In this document: in pieces, positions 15,693 to 25,184 of the stretch
Layout of the letters: every line of letters starts with the position of its first letter
Position numbering within the stretch: position 1 is the first letter of the stretch
Assembly (NCBI GenBank): GCA_964433555.1
Contig: CAYSRG010000009.1
Span: 1-64,000 of the forward strand
Direction: 5' to 3'
DNA length: 64,000 nt
DNA from: Stramentimicrobium sp964433555
GTDB lineage: Bacteria; Atribacterota; Phoenicimicrobiia; Phoenicimicrobiales; Stramentimicrobiaceae
Position numbers and translations under genes: made by a program
Notes under the pieces: generated by a model
Database searches by the model: none
Seen by the model: only the letters and a program-made list of their open reading frames with translations
What the model was told of the DNA's origin: nothing

Positions 15693-16109
15693 TTACAGGG
15701 GGCTCTCTTCTTTTTTCTTTTTATCCAGTACCTTCTGAGAAAATTTTTCTAAATCAATTATAAACCGTTCTACCTTTCCCTCTCCTATTTTTTCCATTTC
15801 ATCAAAGGCTGTTACGGTAAAGATAAGACGATTCTGAAAAACATCTATCAATTCTGCCTGGGCAGTGACAGTCATTCCCTCCGGTGTGGGTGCCAGATGC
15901 TTGATGGTAATGGAGGTGGCCACAGTGATGTATCCTGGCGGTAAAGCTTTTTTGACTGCTTCAATTGCTGCATTATCCATCAGAGAAACAAGCATGGGAG
16001 TAGCAAAGGAAGGGGGCATGGGCCTGGAAAATTTTTCGGCCATATTATCTGGACTAACCACCATCTGGGCAACACCCTTTAAACCTTTTTCTAAATTGAA
16101 TTCTACCAT
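15693..16109 (-). CDS. Hot-dog fold thioesterase, FlK-like
   Basis: The 138-residue protein has the single hot-dog domain of the fluoroacetyl-CoA-thioesterase-like group: EKGLKGVAQMVVSPDNMA, then FATPMLVSLMDNAAIEAVKK with the threonine and following helix, TVATSITIKHLAPTPEG with the family histidine, and TAQAELIDVFQNRLIF. These proteins bind acyl-CoA and hydrolyse thioesters; most members do not use fluoroacetyl-CoA, and the substrate here is unknown. The C-terminus (KKKKEESPL) is charged. It is followed after 140 bases by the ECF S component gene upstream of it, but no shared pathway is evident. Confidence 0.82.
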   Translation of the reverse strand: MVEFNLEKGLKGVAQMVVSPDNMAEKFSRPMPPSFATPMLVSLMDNAAIEAVKKALPPGYITVATSITIKHLAPTPEGMTVTAQAELIDVFQNRLIFTVTAFDEMEKIGEGKVERFIIDLEKFSQKVLDKKKKEESPL

Positions 16110-16249
16110 TTTGACCTCCTGACTTATTTTTTATTTTCTTGGGCAGAGTCTCCTATCTGTATTTATTATAACAAAATATGACTTTCAGTTAAATTAAGAT
16201 ATGGTGAGGGAAAGAACATTCTTTAGGAATTCTCTTATCAGGTAAGAAG

Positions 16250-16780
16250 CTATCCCTGATGATGGGCAACCTGAACCACTTTCCGACGAATAAAGGCATG
16301 GATGAGATAAGAGTATATCACTATGGTAATGGGTACACTGATTAGCCTGGGAATCATCAAGATTTGCCAGGGAATAGCGAAAATAATATGAAGACTGTAA
16401 GATATTAAGAATAGTTCGGTAATGCTGGTTGTTATTCCTACCGGAATAAGAATATTTATTATATTCTCTTCATTTCCTCTCAGCATACGGAATAGAACAA
16501 CAGGAAGAATCCCACATAAAGCCGATATAACTGTAAAGTGTGGTATATAGGGACCTATCGGTTGAATAATATAACCCAGAAAATCTGAGATGGCACCAAT
16601 CAAACCACCGTAGAAGGGGCCCAGTATAAAGCTTCCCAGAATAATGGGTAATTTACCAAAACCAATTCTTATTCCTTCCACTCCACCTATGGCAATTCTG
16701 ATACTGGCTATACGGGAAAGTATTATACTCATAGCGACTAATAAACTAACCAGAGAAATATTTCGGGTTGAGATGTTCAT
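16250..16780 (-). CDS. folT: ECF transporter S component, folate-type
   Basis: This 176-residue membrane protein has about six hydrophobic segments and the S-component layout: MNISTRNISLVSLLVAMSII, then GVEGIRIGFGKLPIILGSFI, LGPFYGGLIGAISDFLGYII, and a C-terminal basic end. The IRIGFGKLPIIL-SF-LGP-GG-G-ISDFLG pattern is that of the folate family of ECF S components. It would bind the vitamin and dock on a shared EcfAA'T module, which is not encoded here. No riboswitch was recognised upstream. The substrate assignment is moderate; a closely related vitamin is possible. Confidence 0.72.
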   Translation of the reverse strand: MNISTRNISLVSLLVAMSIILSRIASIRIAIGGVEGIRIGFGKLPIILGSFILGPFYGGLIGAISDFLGYIIQPIGPYIPHFTVISALCGILPVVLFRMLRGNEENIINILIPVGITTSITELFLISYSLHIIFAIPWQILMIPRLISVPITIVIYSYLIHAFIRRKVVQVAHHQG

Positions 16781-16896
16781 AACTTTTCAGTCCTTTTCTT
16801 TTTTTCTTTTTGACTCTTGTCTATAACTTTATTATAAGAGAATATAATAATTATACAATATGGTAGAAAATTTATATCATAAAAGATTTCTCGCCA

Positions 16897-16917
16897 CGAA
16901 TCACAAATCACCAATCA
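16897..16917. repeat. Three tandem 7-base units CNAATCA
   Basis: CGAATCA, CAAATCA and CCAATCA follow one another, with a degenerate fourth unit (CTCATTA). The stop codon of the dipeptidase gene (TGA, 16915-16917) lies in the third unit, so the repeat touches the end of the coding sequence. Confidence 0.7.
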
Positions 16918-17889
16918 CTCATTACTTATACCACTTCCGGCAACCTGTTTAAATAAATGTAGAAAATTTTTCCCCATAATTTTGTTTATATCATTTGGGC
17001 AATACCCATTTTGAGCTAATTTCTCTCTAATCCTAAAGACTTTATCTGCTCCATCCAATCCCTCAGGTAAAGTCCGACATCCATCAAAATCAGAACCCAA
17101 GCCGACAAAATCAACACCAACCAGATTCACCAGATAGTCAATATGAGTAATAATATCATCTATGGTTGCCTTTCGTTTTTCCTTAATTAAAAAATCAGGC
17201 ACATAGGTTACACAGATCAGTCCACCCTTTTCGGCTATGGCCTTAATCTGTTTATCCTTTAGGTTACGCCGGTGGGGACGGAGATGATAACAATTGGAGT
17301 GGGAAGCTATGACCGGATGACAGGTAGCTCTCAGTACACCCCAAAAACCGGATTCAGAAAGGTGAGAAACATCAATTAGCATTCTCAGACGATTCATCTC
17401 TTTTACTACTTTTTTACCAAAGGAAGTTAGCCCTCTTTTTGAATCCGGGTAATCACTGCCGTCGGCAATAGCATTACATTGATTCCAGGTTAGAGTTATT
17501 ATTCTGACTCCCAAGCGATAAAAATTCCTGAGGTTATACAATTTGCCTTCTAATGCCTCTCCGCCTTCAATAGCCAGTATAGCGGCAATCTTATTAGCCG
17601 ATACAATGGCTTTGATATCTTGAGGAGAGATAGCCAGTTCAATACTATCATTGTTGGCTTTTAATTCCAGCAAGAGACAATCAATTAGCTGCAGAGCTCT
17701 GGTCAAAGAACGCTCAGGCTTAAATTGTTTCTCGATATAGATGGCAAAAACCTGAACGTCAACCTTGCCTCTTTGTAAACGCGGGATATCAATGTGACCC
17801 TGAGAGGATAGTTCTCCCATTTTTTTCTTCTTTTTTAATAGGTCAATTACTGTATCACAGTGAGCATCACATACTATATCATCTCTCAT
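16915..17889 (-). CDS. Membrane dipeptidase (peptidase M19)
   Basis: The 324-residue protein matches renal-dipeptidase-type M19 enzymes. Metal ligands are visible in order: the H-x-D of CDAHCDTVIDLL near residue 10, the glutamate in AILAIEGGEALEG, then histidines in VIDVSHLS-type (RMLIDVSHLSESGFW), PVIASHSNCYHLRPHRRNL, and the late VGLGSDFDG with DG residues. These are binuclear zinc enzymes that cleave dipeptides, including some with D-residues. No signal peptide is seen, so this is a cytosolic bacterial form. The C-terminal residues run into the 7-base tandem repeat. It lies 75 bases downstream of guaB in the same direction. Confidence 0.9.
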   Translation of the reverse strand: MRDDIVCDAHCDTVIDLLKKKKKMGELSSQGHIDIPRLQRGKVDVQVFAIYIEKQFKPERSLTRALQLIDCLLLELKANNDSIELAISPQDIKAIVSANKIAAILAIEGGEALEGKLYNLRNFYRLGVRIITLTWNQCNAIADGSDYPDSKRGLTSFGKKVVKEMNRLRMLIDVSHLSESGFWGVLRATCHPVIASHSNCYHLRPHRRNLKDKQIKAIAEKGGLICVTYVPDFLIKEKRKATIDDIITHIDYLVNLVGVDFVGLGSDFDGCRTLPEGLDGADKVFRIREKLAQNGYCPNDINKIMGKNFLHLFKQVAGSGISNE

Positions 17890-17964
17890 TGTTTAATTAC
17901 ACTTTCCTTAATTTTTTAATGCTCTACAATCATGGGCTATAGATTTTAATTATAATAATTTATG

Positions 17965-19431
17965 CTATTCAAGCTCATAGTTGGGAGCTTCTTTAGTGAT
18001 AATAATATCATGAGGATGGCTTTCTCTTAAAGCAGCATTGGTGATTTTGATTAAACGGCTTTTTTCCTGTAGTTCTTTGATGTTTGCTGCACCACAGTAA
18101 GACATTCCAGCTTTCAATCCACCCATTAATTGATAAACGCATGTGGATAGTGGACCTTTGTAAGGTACCCTTCCTTCTATTCCTTCAGGAACCAGTTTGC
18201 TACTCTCATTATCTTCCTGGAAATAACGGTCTCGACTCCCCTCTTTCATCGCGCCTATAGAGCCCATTCCCCTATACTCTTTATAACTTCTGCCTTTATA
18301 AAGCACTACCTCTCCCGGGCTTTCCTCGGTACCAGCAAAAAGGCTACCAATCATTATGGAATCGGCACCAACCGCCAGGGCTTTACAAATATCACCGGAA
18401 TAACGAATCCCACCATCGGCAATGAGGGGAATATTCTTTTCTCGACAGGCTCTGGTACATTCTTTAATGGCGTAAATTTGCGGCACTCCCACTCCTGTTA
18501 CTATTCTAGTGGTACAGATAGAGCCTGGTCCGATACCTACTTTAATGGCATCCACACCGGCTTCAATTAATCTCTTGGCACCTTCATAGGTAGCAACATT
18601 TCCACCAATCAATTCTATATCAAATCTTTTCTTTATTTCCCTGATAATATTGAGTACTCTCTCCGAATCGGCATGAGCAGTATCTACTGCCACTATATCA
18701 GCATGAGCCTGAAGGATTGCTTCTACTCGCTGAAAGGTATCAGAAGAAACGCCTACTGCTGCCCCAACTCTTAAACGGCCATTGGCATCTTTACAGGCAT
18801 TGGGATACTGTCTGGCTTTCTCAATATCTTTAATAGTAATCAAACCTTTTAAGATATGATCTTCATCTACTAAGGGTAATTTCTCAATACGGTTCTGGTG
18901 CAGTATCTTCTTTGCCTCTTCCAGTGTAGTACCTACTTTACCGGTAATTAAAGGTTCTCTAGTCATTACCTGGCTGATTTGTATTTCCACATCTTCTAAA
19001 AAACGGATGTCTCTATTGGTCAAGATACCTACTAACTTTTTGTTATGATTTACAATCGGAATGCCGGAAATATGATAATGTTGCATTAAAGCTACGGCAT
19101 CTTTGGCCTTTTTATCTTCCGTTAAAGCTATCGGTTCCACAATTATTCCGCTTTCTGAGCGCTTTACCCGGTCAATTTCCCGTACCTGTTCCTGGATAGA
19201 CATATTTTTGTGAATTATTCCGATGCCTCCTTCCCGAGCCAGGGCAAGGGCCAGACTTGACTCAGTTACCCGATCCATAGCAGCACTTACCAAGGGAATG
19301 TTCAGGGTAATATTCCGGGATAATGAAGTATGTAAATAAATTTCTTTGGGAATTAATTTGGAATTTTGGGGAACCAGTAAGACATCATCGAAGGTCAATC
19401 CATCTTCTTTAATTAACTTATTTTCCCACAT
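17965..19431 (-). CDS. guaB: Inosine-5'-monophosphate dehydrogenase
   Basis: The 488-residue protein is a complete IMP dehydrogenase, converting IMP to XMP with NAD+ in guanine nucleotide synthesis. It opens with GLTFDDVLLVP, has tandem CBS domains at about residues 95-205 (VALMQHYHISGIPIV, TLEEAKKILHQNRIEKLPLV), then the barrel with DTAHADSERV, KVGIGPGSICTTR containing the catalytic cysteine, IADGGIRYSGDICKALAVGA and the GSLFAGTEESPGE loop. The mobile flap carries YRGMGSIGAM. The length is normal for the family. AAAGGAG lies nine bases before the start. Confidence 0.96.
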   Translation of the reverse strand: MWENKLIKEDGLTFDDVLLVPQNSKLIPKEIYLHTSLSRNITLNIPLVSAAMDRVTESSLALALAREGGIGIIHKNMSIQEQVREIDRVKRSESGIIVEPIALTEDKKAKDAVALMQHYHISGIPIVNHNKKLVGILTNRDIRFLEDVEIQISQVMTREPLITGKVGTTLEEAKKILHQNRIEKLPLVDEDHILKGLITIKDIEKARQYPNACKDANGRLRVGAAVGVSSDTFQRVEAILQAHADIVAVDTAHADSERVLNIIREIKKRFDIELIGGNVATYEGAKRLIEAGVDAIKVGIGPGSICTTRIVTGVGVPQIYAIKECTRACREKNIPLIADGGIRYSGDICKALAVGADSIMIGSLFAGTEESPGEVVLYKGRSYKEYRGMGSIGAMKEGSRDRYFQEDNESSKLVPEGIEGRVPYKGPLSTCVYQLMGGLKAGMSYCGAANIKELQEKSRLIKITNAALRESHPHDIIITKEAPNYELE

Positions 19432-19579
19432 TAAAAATCACTCCTTTCCCTCTTCTTTTTTTCTGCAATTTCTTTCTGCTGCAGAGACATTGATAAAACT
19501 TTAAACAATCTTATCTTTTCTTAAATTAGATGTCAACCTGTATGGCACATATTTCTATGGCTCCTCATTGAAAAAGGAA

Positions 19580-19598
19580 TATTTAAGGGTAGAGGAAT
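19580..19598. repeat. 19-base word shared with 50187-50205, copy 1
   Basis: TATTTAAGGGTAGAGGAAT occurs here just past the end of coaX and again exactly at the end of the NAD(P)HX repair gene. Nothing else is shared around it. Confidence 0.6.
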
Positions 19599-19621
19599 GC
19601 TTTTTAGATTATGGTACTCTT

Positions 19622-20386
19622 TTAAATATTTAGATGATAGATTATCTTAAGACCTTCCAAGGTAAGCAATGGATCAATTCTGTCAAATAGAGAAGTGCTT
19701 TTGCCTATCAATTCAGCATATCCCCCGGTAGCAATAACTATAGGCTTTCCCTTTAATTCCTTCTTGAAACGATCGATTAATTCTCTGGTTAATCCCAGAT
19801 GACCAAGGTAAACACCAGACTGAATTGCCTGTATGGTATTGTGACCAATAGCTTGTTCACATTTTTTCAATTCCACCTTAGGTAATTTAGAGGTTTTTTC
19901 AAATAAGGCATTACTGGATAGTTCCAGACCAGGTGCTATTGCTCCTCCAATGTAATTTCCTTCTTTATCCAGGGCACAGAAAGTAGTAGCAGTTCCAAAA
20001 TCAATAATAATGGCAGGGGCTCCATATAGCGCAAATACTGCCACTGCATTTACTATTCTATCGGCACCAACCTCCTCAGGATAATCAGTCTTTATTTTGA
20101 TATTCAGCTTAATTTTTGAGTTGACCAAAAGTGAATTAACATGGCAGTATTCCCGGGACATCTTATTTAGGATCCAGATTAAAGGAGGGACTACACAGGA
20201 TATTACTACTGCTTTTATATCACTAAAGGTCAGTGCCTTTTCCGCCAGTAAATTTTTAAAAAGCATGGCAAATTCATCTTCAGTCTTTCTTAAATCAGTA
20301 GATATGCGCCAGTGATTCTTTAATTTATCACCTTCATAGATACCAATAGTAGTATGGGTATTTCCAACATCAATTAATAATAACAT
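19622..20386 (-). CDS. coaX: Type III pantothenate kinase
   Basis: The 254-residue protein has the ASKHA fold signatures of CoaX: LLLIDVGNTHTTIGIY at the N-terminus, DYPEEVGADRIVNAVA in the middle, IIDFGTATTFCALD, and GGAIAPGLELSSNALFEKT followed by IVIATGGYAE. It phosphorylates pantothenate, the first step of coenzyme A synthesis; type III enzymes need a monovalent cation and are not inhibited by CoA. It begins 33 bases after the response regulator gene and is probably in that operon. The length is normal. Confidence 0.96.
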   Translation of the reverse strand: MLLLIDVGNTHTTIGIYEGDKLKNHWRISTDLRKTEDEFAMLFKNLLAEKALTFSDIKAVVISCVVPPLIWILNKMSREYCHVNSLLVNSKIKLNIKIKTDYPEEVGADRIVNAVAVFALYGAPAIIIDFGTATTFCALDKEGNYIGGAIAPGLELSSNALFEKTSKLPKVELKKCEQAIGHNTIQAIQSGVYLGHLGLTRELIDRFKKELKGKPIVIATGGYAELIGKSTSLFDRIDPLLTLEGLKIIYHLNI

Positions 20387-20419
20387 ATTCCTTTTGCCTC
20401 CCTTATCACAATGATTCTG

Positions 20420-21760
20420 TTATTTTTCCGGTTTAATATCTATTTGATATTCCTTTAACTTAAAAATTAGATTTCTCCTGCTAATGCCCAGAGCCTGTGC
20501 AGTTCTGGTTCTGTTACCTTTATTTTGAATAAGGCTTTTTTTGATTAATTCCTTTTCCCTTTCTTTTAAGGTTCCGGCATTATGGCTGATATTTTTCTGC
20601 TCTAAAAAGAATAGCAATTCTTTATCTATCATATCACTATTACACATTATGGATGCTCTTTCCATGATATTTTCCAGTTCTCTCACATTTCCGGGAAAGG
20701 AATAGTCTATCAATAAAGATATTCCTTCCGGGGAGATATGGGCAATGCGTTTATTTAAAATTTGATTATATTTTTTTATAAAATGCTGCAGCAGGAGAGG
20801 AATGTCCTCTTTTCTTTCCCTTAAGGGAGGGACATCAATATGAAAGACATTAAGGCGATAAAAAAGGTCTTCCCGGAATCTATTTTCCTTAACCTCTCTC
20901 TCCAAATCCTTATTGGTAGCAGCTACAATTCTGGTATCAACCTTGATACTGGTAGAACTTCCTACTCTTTCAAATTCCTTTTCTTGAACTACCCTTAATA
21001 ATTTGGCCTGCGTAGCGACATTTACTTCTCCTATTTCATCCAGAAAGAGAGTCCCGCCATGGGCAATCTCAAATCTTCCTATTCTTCTGGAAGTAGCACC
21101 GGTAAAAGCTCCTTTTTCATGACCAAAAAGTTCACTTTCCAGTATATTGGGGGAAAAGGCTACACAGTTGGCCACCACAAACGGTTTATCCTTACGGGGA
21201 CTATTCTTATGAATGGCACGGGCAATCAGTTCTTTTCCGGTACCGCTCTCTCCGGTAATCATTACTGTAGTGGGGAGAGGGGCAACCTTCTTTACCATCT
21301 CCAATACCGTCTTCATTGCTGAGCTCTGTCCCACAATCTCCTTGAAATTAAATCTTCTGTCTTCTTCCTCCCGAAAATATTGATTTTCATTCTTTATTTC
21401 ATCCTGTCTAATAATGCGCTCCAGAGTCATTTTTAATTCATCTAAATCAAAGGGCTTGACCAGATAATCCATTGCTCCTAATTTCATGGCCTCTACGGCC
21501 TCCGGTACAGTGCCATATGCAGACATCATAATTATGGGCATATTGATATCCATTTCTTTCATCTTTTCAATTACCTGTAGCCCGTTCATTTCCGGCATCC
21601 TTAAGTCTAAAAGAATTGCACTGTATTTTTCCTTCTGTACCTTTGCCAGTGCTTCTGCACCATTTGCTGCCTCATCAATCTCATATTGGTTTCCAGAAAG
21701 TACTCTCTTCAGCATTATTCTAATACTTTCCTCATCATCAACAACCATAATTCTATTCAA
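20420..21760 (-). CDS. NtrC-family sigma-54 response regulator
   Basis: The 446-residue protein has a receiver domain (residues 1-120, MVVDDEESI, LLDLRMPEMNG with the phospho-acceptor aspartate, and a conserved lysine in YLVKPFDLDEL), a sigma-54 AAA+ domain (about 140-375: ITGESGTGKELIARAIH, ELFGHEKGAFTGAT with the GAFTGA loop, GGTLFLDEIGE) and a C-terminal Fis-type helix-turn-helix (NRTRTAQALGISRRNLIFKL). It should activate sigma-54 promoters when phosphorylated by the kinase encoded just upstream, whose gene overlaps it by eight bases. A consensus sigma-54 promoter lies upstream of htrA in this same cluster, the obvious candidate target. Confidence 0.95.
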   Translation of the reverse strand: MNRIMVVDDEESIRIMLKRVLSGNQYEIDEAANGAEALAKVQKEKYSAILLDLRMPEMNGLQVIEKMKEMDINMPIIMMSAYGTVPEAVEAMKLGAMDYLVKPFDLDELKMTLERIIRQDEIKNENQYFREEEDRRFNFKEIVGQSSAMKTVLEMVKKVAPLPTTVMITGESGTGKELIARAIHKNSPRKDKPFVVANCVAFSPNILESELFGHEKGAFTGATSRRIGRFEIAHGGTLFLDEIGEVNVATQAKLLRVVQEKEFERVGSSTSIKVDTRIVAATNKDLEREVKENRFREDLFYRLNVFHIDVPPLRERKEDIPLLLQHFIKKYNQILNKRIAHISPEGISLLIDYSFPGNVRELENIMERASIMCNSDMIDKELLFFLEQKNISHNAGTLKEREKELIKKSLIQNKGNRTRTAQALGISRRNLIFKLKEYQIDIKPEK

Positions 21761-23453
21761 TCTCTTTCTTCCCCCCTGATGGAATAAATATTTTTACTTC
21801 AGTGCCCTTTCCTTTCTCTGACTGTACAGTAATGGTACCCTGATGCATCTCAATTATATTATAGGCAATGGAGAGGCCTAAGCCAGTGCCCTGACTTCGA
21901 GTGGTAAAAAACGGATCAAATATATGGGACAGTTCTGCCTCTGTAATCCCTACCCCATTATCCTTAATGGAGATTAGCACTGCCTCCTGATCCTGATAAT
22001 GAGATAATTGTAAGGAAAGGGCAATCTTTCCTTGTCGGGAAACTGCCTGAATGGAGTTTAGAATAATATTCATTAAGGCTTGTCTAATTTGGTCTTTATC
22101 GGCAAAAATATTTTGCCGGGGACAATCCAAAGCCAGCTGAAATTGAATCTCCTTTTCCCTGCTTTCCAATTTTAACAGATGAATTAATTCTTTCAGCATA
22201 TCTCCTAAAGCAAAACAGCTGATATTTAGTTTTTTAGGTCTGGAAAAATCAAGTACCTGGTTAATCAATAGATTTAGCCGGTCTACTTCTTTGATAATTA
22301 CCTTTAAATCACCCTTTCGTTCATCATCCTCGGAATAGGATTGAAAAAGAAATTGGGTCAAACCTCGAATAGAGCTCAGGGGATTCCTTATCTCATGAGC
22401 AATAGCACTGGCAATGCGTCCCAGAGAGGCTAATCTTTTATTCCTGTTTATCTCCTCTGACAGTCTTTTCAATCTGGTAATATCCCTTACCAGAATTACC
22501 ATTCCCCCTGCCTGATCCTGTTCACCCTCCAGAAAAGAGGTGTTAATTTCCAGAATTTTGCGCCCATTATCTCCGATTTCTAATTCAACTTCTTCTTCAA
22601 GTTTCTTTCCTTCCTGCAATCCCAACTGATAGACAGATTTACCCCTAATCTGAAGAGGAAGTACCTCTTCGGCATCTCTGTTTAAGACCACCTCTCTTTT
22701 CACCCGAAATATCTCTTCGCTCTTCTTATTGATAGTCTGAATAATATTGTGCTGGTTAACCGATATTACTCCACTATCCATGGTCTCTAAAAGTTTAGTG
22801 GTATAATCTCTCATATTACGGAGAGTCCTTTTTACTATAATATTCTCCTGCAGACGAAAAATCATAAAAATACCCAGCAGAGAAATAAGCAGAATCACCA
22901 GATAATTCAAAATAATCCTTTGCTTAATCTGATTGTAACGTAGATAATAATCTTCTAAATTTATGCCAATAGAGAGATATTTATCACGTAAAAAAAGATA
23001 CCCGAATAAATCAGAGGCAAAATGATCACCAAAATCAAATGGCTTAATAATCTGAAGAAATCTTCTGTTTTCATGGTCACGGATTTGAAAATAATTTACT
23101 CTGCCCGGATTTTGAATCTCCACCCGCTCATTCATCCTTTGCTCATCAGTGCTCATTCGCACCAGACCATTGCTATCTACAATATCAATAAAGGTAATAC
23201 CTTCTTTTTGAAAAAGATTGAGCACTTCTATTAAAATGTTCCTGTTGATGATGAATTCAGAACCTAAAGTCTGAATGGAAAAGGCAATATTTAGTCCTTC
23301 TGAACGGGCTAATTCCAGTAAATAGTTTTTTTCTCTCTGTAATTCGTAATAACTGATGTAACCGAGTACCAGAGTAAATAAAAGGATTAATATTAAAACA
23401 GTATAGGCACTATTTCTGGTATACATTCTTTTCCCATCTTTGTTAGATGCCAT
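21753..23453 (-). CDS. Membrane sensor histidine kinase (NtrB/AtoS type)
   Basis: The 566-residue protein has a membrane helix at about 14-33, an extracytoplasmic sensor of about 145 residues, a second helix near 183-205 (ILNYLVILLISLLGIFMIF), a PAS domain (about 220-330, with ETMDSGVISVNQHN), a HisKA domain with the phospho-accepting histidine in ASAIAHEIRNPLSS near residue 355, and a HATPase domain (NIILNSIQAV, ISIKDNGVGIT, TRSQGTGLGLSIAYN). It should phosphorylate the NtrC-type regulator encoded next. The sensor contents are unknown. A 20-bp perfect hairpin lies directly in front of its ribosome site (AGAGGT). Confidence 0.94.
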   Translation of the reverse strand: MASNKDGKRMYTRNSAYTVLILILLFTLVLGYISYYELQREKNYLLELARSEGLNIAFSIQTLGSEFIINRNILIEVLNLFQKEGITFIDIVDSNGLVRMSTDEQRMNERVEIQNPGRVNYFQIRDHENRRFLQIIKPFDFGDHFASDLFGYLFLRDKYLSIGINLEDYYLRYNQIKQRIILNYLVILLISLLGIFMIFRLQENIIVKRTLRNMRDYTTKLLETMDSGVISVNQHNIIQTINKKSEEIFRVKREVVLNRDAEEVLPLQIRGKSVYQLGLQEGKKLEEEVELEIGDNGRKILEINTSFLEGEQDQAGGMVILVRDITRLKRLSEEINRNKRLASLGRIASAIAHEIRNPLSSIRGLTQFLFQSYSEDDERKGDLKVIIKEVDRLNLLINQVLDFSRPKKLNISCFALGDMLKELIHLLKLESREKEIQFQLALDCPRQNIFADKDQIRQALMNIILNSIQAVSRQGKIALSLQLSHYQDQEAVLISIKDNGVGITEAELSHIFDPFFTTRSQGTGLGLSIAYNIIEMHQGTITVQSEKGKGTEVKIFIPSGGKKEIE

Positions 23454-23471
23454 AAATCTAATTTACCTCTG

Positions 23472-23519
23472 ATACGAAAAGGAGAACCAGTGGCATAAGA
23501 CTGGTTCTCCTTTTCGTAT
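23472..23519. terminator. Perfect 20-bp hairpin between htrA and kinase gene
   Basis: Bases 23472-23491 are exactly complementary to 23500-23519 with an eight-base loop (GGCATAAG). On the plus strand a run of T follows, so it would end plus-strand transcripts. On the minus strand, the direction of both flanking genes, the stem is preceded by A and followed by CAGAGGTAAATTAG with no U-run, so it may act there as a processing or stability element or a weak terminator that lowers kinase expression relative to htrA. Confidence 0.7.
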
Positions 23520-23586
23520 TTTTTATTATCGTACTATTATTATCATGACTTCCCCACGGATTGTGTTTTTCAAAATCAGAACAATA

Positions 23587-25020
23587 CTATTCCAGTTCAA
23601 CTATCTTAAGGGGAACATAATAGGTGCGATTATTTCTGAAAATCAACAGAAGCAAGGTATCTCCAGGAGTTAATCTATTTATGATATCTTCCCAATCCTC
23701 AATAGTGGATACCTCATTCCTGTTTGCTTCCAGAATAATATCACCACTTCTTAAACCCATATCATCAGCAGAGCTTCCCGGAATAACATCAGCAATAACC
23801 AAACCGGTTACCCTTGGTAAACCAGCTTCACGGGCAATTTCCGGGGTTACTTCTTCCACTTTAATACCAGTCTGTTCTGTAAACACCTTCTCTTTGGTGG
23901 TTATAGTTTCGTCAGCAGGCATTTCTCCGATTTTCACTACAAAAGAAATCTCTTTTCCGTCCCGCTTTACTTGCAAGGTAGCTTTATCACCAATTTGCAA
24001 AGCACGAATGGTATCCTGCAACTCCTGAGGTGTATTTACTATCTGGTCATTTACTGATAATATTATGTCACCCCGAGAGAGTTCGGATTCCTCAGCAGGA
24101 CCACCGACAACAACATCGGCAATCAGTACTCCTTCTGCCTTATCCAGATTGAATTGCTCTGCTATCTCAGGAGTTACTTCCTGGATGTATACACCCAGCC
24201 AGGCTCTCCTGACCTTTCCCAGAGTAATCAAATCATCAAGATTTCTTTGAGCAACATTAACCGGGATGGCAAATCCAATACCCTGGGCATAGGGAATTAT
24301 GGCAGTATTGATTCCTACCACTTCCCCCTTGGTATTTAAAAGAGGGCCGCCACTGTTTCCCGGGTTTATGGCGGTATCAGTCTGAATCAGATTACTATAT
24401 TCATGACCATCTGTCCCAGCTGAAATATTTCTACCTTTGGCACTGACCACACCCATAGTTACCGTTTTTTCTAAACCATAAGGATTACCAATGGCAATTA
24501 CTATCTCACCCACTCTTAATTCATCAGAGTCTCCCAATTCAACCACAGGCAGGTTATTGGCATCAATTTTGACTATAGCCATATCAGTGGTAACATCCGA
24601 ACCTACAACCTTCCCTTTGAATTCTCTTCCATCAGATAAGGTTACCTTGATTTCTTCTGCTCCACTTACTACATGCTCATTGGTCAGAACATATCCCTCT
24701 TTGTCAACAATAAAGCCTGATCCGGCTCCTTTCTGGGGAATTCTTCTTCTAAATTCTTCACGCTGTTCAAAAAACCACTCAAAGACAGGATCTCTAAAAC
24801 TAAATGGTGAAGTTTCGACATAGCGCATCACATCAATATTTACTACTGCCGGTCCTACTCTTTCCGCAATCTCGGCAATGTCGCCACTGAGCGATTGAAT
24901 AGTCAGTTGATCCTCAACCGCAAAAACTGCCATATTTGAAGTTAACATAAGCAAAAAAAGTATTGCTATTGCTATTGTGAAATATATCTTTTGTTTTTTT
25001 ATCAAACTATTTTTTAACAT
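23587..25020 (-). CDS. htrA: HtrA/DegP-family serine protease
   Basis: The 477-residue protein has an N-terminal signal or anchor helix (about 13-33, ending NMAVFAVEDQ), a trypsin-like protease domain with the catalytic triad in YVLTNEHVVSG, DVTTDMAIVKID and NPGNSGGPLLNT, and two PDZ domains (about 275-360 with AEGVLIADVVVGGPAEESEL, and 380-477 with VTGLVIADVIPGSSADDMGL). HtrA proteins degrade or refold damaged envelope proteins. Its gene is preceded by a sigma-54 promoter (25169-25184) and followed by the genes for a membrane sensor kinase and an NtrC-type regulator, so it is probably the target of an envelope-stress circuit. Confidence 0.95.
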   Translation of the reverse strand: MLKNSLIKKQKIYFTIAIAILFLLMLTSNMAVFAVEDQLTIQSLSGDIAEIAERVGPAVVNIDVMRYVETSPFSFRDPVFEWFFEQREEFRRRIPQKGAGSGFIVDKEGYVLTNEHVVSGAEEIKVTLSDGREFKGKVVGSDVTTDMAIVKIDANNLPVVELGDSDELRVGEIVIAIGNPYGLEKTVTMGVVSAKGRNISAGTDGHEYSNLIQTDTAINPGNSGGPLLNTKGEVVGINTAIIPYAQGIGFAIPVNVAQRNLDDLITLGKVRRAWLGVYIQEVTPEIAEQFNLDKAEGVLIADVVVGGPAEESELSRGDIILSVNDQIVNTPQELQDTIRALQIGDKATLQVKRDGKEISFVVKIGEMPADETITTKEKVFTEQTGIKVEEVTPEIAREAGLPRVTGLVIADVIPGSSADDMGLRSGDIILEANRNEVSTIEDWEDIINRLTPGDTLLLLIFRNNRTYYVPLKIVELE

Positions 25021-25168
25021 ATCTTATCCTCCTCTTTAAAATTAAGATTATTTTTTTACCAGATTAACTATAGTTGCCAGCAGTACTGGCTAAATATTGA
25101 GTTAATTACCAGAATTGTCCTGACATAAATATCATCTCCCTACCATAAATATCTATTAATTTAATATA

Positions 25169-25184
25169 AGCAACTTTTATGCCA
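25169..25184 (-). promoter_or_regulatory. Sigma-54 (-24/-12) promoter of htrA
   Basis: On the minus strand the site reads TGGCATAAAAGTTGCT, matching the TGGCAYRNNNNTTGCW consensus at every specified position. Transcription would start near 25160, about 140 bases before the htrA start codon. Recognition was by eye. Confidence 0.75.
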
